From Pilasporangium apinafurcum (lineage: Eukaryota > Oomycota > Peronosporomycetes > Pythiales > Pythiaceae): a DNA stretch of 31,100 nucleotides. The notes below the pieces were generated by a model that was not told the DNA's origin, made no database searches, and saw only the letters and a list, made by a program, of their open reading frames with translations. A program made the position numbers and the translations under genes. Positions 29,688 through 31,100 of the stretch are shown piece by piece. The stretch spans positions 1 to 31,100 of the forward strand of contig BCKE01000069.1 in NCBI GenBank assembly GCA_001600495.1. Reading direction: 5' to 3'. Every line of letters starts with the position of its first letter. Positions within the stretch are counted from its first letter, which is position 1.

Positions 29688-29792
29688 GGTAATAAAAGTC
29701 CTCACTGCTATGATTCCGGAAACGGATGAGTGTAACTATTTTCTTCACGTGTTTTGTGCCACGCGTGGTACAAAACCCGTGGGGAATAAAGG
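29688..29792 (+). ncRNA. Candidate Fanzor guide-RNA scaffold, copy 2
   Basis: This 105-nt segment matches 7025-7127 of copy 1. A 28-nt block (29707-29734) is identical and includes the TCCG-GAAA-CGGA hairpin (29715-29726). The terminal palindrome (about 29736-29792) keeps its pairing by base changes on both arms. Its retention in an otherwise gutted copy suggests the end is needed in trans, as RNA or as transposase substrate. Confidence 0.5.
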
Positions 29793-29796
29793 TTAA
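29793..29796. repeat. Target-site duplication TTAA, copy 2 (right)
   Basis: TTAA directly follows GGAATAAAGG, matching 29103-29106. Confidence 0.8.
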
Positions 29797-29810
29797 GAGC
29801 AGACAACCAC

Positions 29811-29980
29811 AGAGTAGGCATATTCGACACCTGGACTCGAGGAGTCCAGACGAGTAGGTGCGCATTTTTGAGAAAGATGTTTCTTGTGCGATCTTTTCCT
29901 TCCTTTCGTACCGATATTGTTACATTACACTTTCTAGACAATCGCTTTGACTTATTCATCAGATAGATCTCCTCGGGCAT
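29811..29980 (-). other. Start of a repeated reading frame (left copy)
   Basis: The minus strand begins ATG at 29980 with MPEEIYLMNKSKRLSRKC. The same beginning (MPEEI...KSRLSRL) occurs on the plus strand at 30978, so this is a duplicated sequence. The frame runs toward the Fanzor element, which may have inserted in it. I do not recognise the protein, and it may be transposon-derived or dead. Confidence 0.3.
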
Positions 29981-30160
29981 GCACTGTCATCGCCTCGTAT
30001 CCGTTCTTGAAAAGAAGAATGGATATGAAAAGAGCTCATTGAGGAGAATTCAAAATAGATTGCTGCTTCTATCGATGTTGATCTGTTCACTAAAAAAGCA
30101 CGTCAAAGTGCATCCTACAGGTAGGAGAAATGGGAGAGAGAGGTTAACTACAAATGTGCG
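29966..30160 (+). repeat. Inverted repeat, left copy
   Basis: Shares GATCTCCTCGGGCATG, GTCAT, TTCTTGAAAAGAAG, AGAGAATT-type segments, GGGAGAAATG and GGTTAACT in order with the reverse complement of 30838-30991. A ~40-nt insertion is present in this copy. The repeat covers the start of the reading frames at 29980 and 30978 plus ~150 bp upstream. Confidence 0.75.
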
Positions 30161-30837
30161 GGAAGCATTTTAGCAATTAATAAAGATGACTGATAACCTC
30201 ATGCGTGAAGTATTTCGCCACGTGAACTCTACTTCTTGTGTTTTTGCAGAGTAGCAGCAATCATTAATGGTAATCTTTCATGTCGAATAAACATAGGTAT
30301 ATTACATACAAATGTGGTAGGAATAACGCAATACAACTTCACTGCATCATAAAAAGGAAACGCTTAAAAAAGACTGCTTCGCATTTTCTTGTTTTATACT
30401 GTATAAGTGCAAGTATATGAACGCAAGAAGGAATGGAGAAGGCATCATCCATCAAGAGTCTACACTAACTTGCACATTCCACCAGGAGGAACTGTGTCCA
30501 CCCGAGATCTCTCGGGTAGACAATATGCTTTTCGCGCAGGTCGTCGCATTGTGAAAATCTGAGACCTTCGAACGTGAGATTGTGGTGCTACCTCCCCTTG
30601 TGAGGAGCGCATCCTTTTTTTCATTTAATTCTCACTGAACCCACAAGAACACCAATTATATTCTGCCGTTTATGAATCCGCAATACACTTGGGATAGTTT
30701 TGATGGCCAATTACAGTGTACATAACGGGCCAACCTGCTTGTATTTGTGTTCCTCATCAATGCCTCCCACTCTTGGTTAGTGGGTTACAGGGTTCCACCC
30801 ATCTGACGCGACTATTGGCTGCACTGCAGTCATTCAC
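30161..30837. other. Spacer between the inverted repeats, no gene seen
   Basis: No convincing coding frame. It includes a short palindrome ACCCGAGATCTCTCGGGT near 30.5 kb. It may be the divergent promoter region of the duplicated reading frames. Confidence 0.45.
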
Positions 30838-30991
30838 TTCTTTTTGCGCTAACAAGTTAACCTTCATTCTCTCATTTCTCCCACCGGTGGGATAAAAATT
30901 TGTTTTCAATTCTCTGCGATGAGATCTTTTCTCCATTATCCTTCTTTTCAAGAAAGGATGCAACTCAATGACATTACATGCCCGAGGAGAT
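30838..30991 (-). repeat. Inverted repeat, right copy
   Basis: Reverse complement aligns with 29966-30160. The central part holds CCCACCGGTGGG where the left copy has CCTACAGGTAGG, so both copies have a small palindrome here although its bases differ. Confidence 0.75.
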
Positions 30992-31064
30992 CAACAGTGG
31001 TTCCAGTCTCAAGGACAGCAAGTCAAGACTGTCCAGATTGGTAGAAATGCCACGTAAAAAGTAG
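30978..31064 (+). pseudogene. Start of a repeated reading frame (right copy), truncated by TAG
   Basis: ATG 30978 opens MPEEINSGSSLKDSKSRLSR and stops at TAG 31062 after 28 codons. It parallels the minus-strand frame starting at 29980. It is probably a decayed copy or the first exon of something continuing beyond the window. Confidence 0.3.
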
Positions 31065-31100
31065 ATCTCGAGGATTGTGGTTACCATCCAAGACCGACTT

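Larger units (their letters stand above)
29107..29792 (+). mobile_element. Fanzor element copy 2, internally deleted (686 bp)
   Basis: Ends CCTTTATTCC (29107-29116) and GGAATAAAGG (29783-29792) are perfect inverted repeats matching copy 1, flanked on both sides by TTAA (29103-29106 and 29793-29796). It keeps the last ~65 codons of the nuclease, the ~105-nt 3' region and a palindrome at each end. Most of the coding region is gone, so it is a non-autonomous, MITE-like derivative in the opposite orientation to copy 1. The segment 29160-29488 does not obviously match copy 1. Four N bases fall inside (29330, 29458, 29504, 29526). Confidence 0.85.

Overview
The window is nuclear DNA of a gene-dense eukaryote, most likely an oomycete. 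The moderate AT content and compact genes would suit a white-rust (Albugo-like) species, but the genus is an inference. Support comes from short GT-AG introns (eight modelled, 64-85 nt), a FYVE finger fused behind a START-like region, a ProRS with an N-terminal YbaK-type editing domain, a secreted Kazal-type inhibitor, a bZIP with an altered basic region, and TTCATT-type initiator motifs.

Layout. 0.2-3.3 kb: histone H4 (-) and a START-FYVE protein (-). 3.3-5.6 kb: no gene resolved, but one exon-like segment on the minus strand. 5.6-7.0 kb: spliced bZIP gene (+). 7.02-8.93 kb: a 1.9-kb transposable element carrying a Fanzor gene (eukaryotic TnpB-like RNA-guided nuclease), minus strand. 9.1-12.6 kb: spliced WD40 protein (+). 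12.6-13.0 kb: secreted Cys-rich protein (-). 13.5-15.6 kb: prolyl-tRNA synthetase (-). 16.1-16.5 kb: acidic secreted Kazal protein (+). 16.5-18.9 kb: gene-poor, with a 5S-like relic and small repeats. 19.0-26.4 kb: a metabolic block bounded by two oppositely oriented paralogous secreted HAD phosphatases, enclosing an iron-ADH-like protein (+), a medium-chain acyl-CoA dehydrogenase (-) and a GT8 glycosyltransferase (+). 27.8-28.7 kb: seven-helix TMEM198-like membrane protein (-). 29.1-29.8 kb: a 686-bp internally deleted relative of the Fanzor element (+). 30-31.1 kb: an inverted pair of a short repeat with the start of a repeated reading frame.

The most interesting system is the Fanzor element pair. 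Both copies have 12-bp terminal inverted repeats and an exact 4-bp target duplication (CTAA for one, TTAA for the other; read in element orientation both are TTAR). Both keep the C-terminal nuclease coding segment. Both also keep about 105 nt downstream of the stop, containing an identical 28-nt block with a GNRA-type hairpin and ending in a roughly 55-nt palindrome with compensatory base changes. This is what a Fanzor guide RNA (omega-RNA/fRNA) scaffold running to the element boundary would look like. The larger copy has lost an intact frame (two TGA codons and one homopolymer frameshift). The small copy has lost most of the nuclease but kept the RNA-like end. No transposase is visible.

The remaining genes are independent housekeeping and secretory genes rather than an operon. 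Several are arranged tail to tail or head to head with short spacers. Exon models were built by eye from splice consensus and reading frame and have no transcript support.
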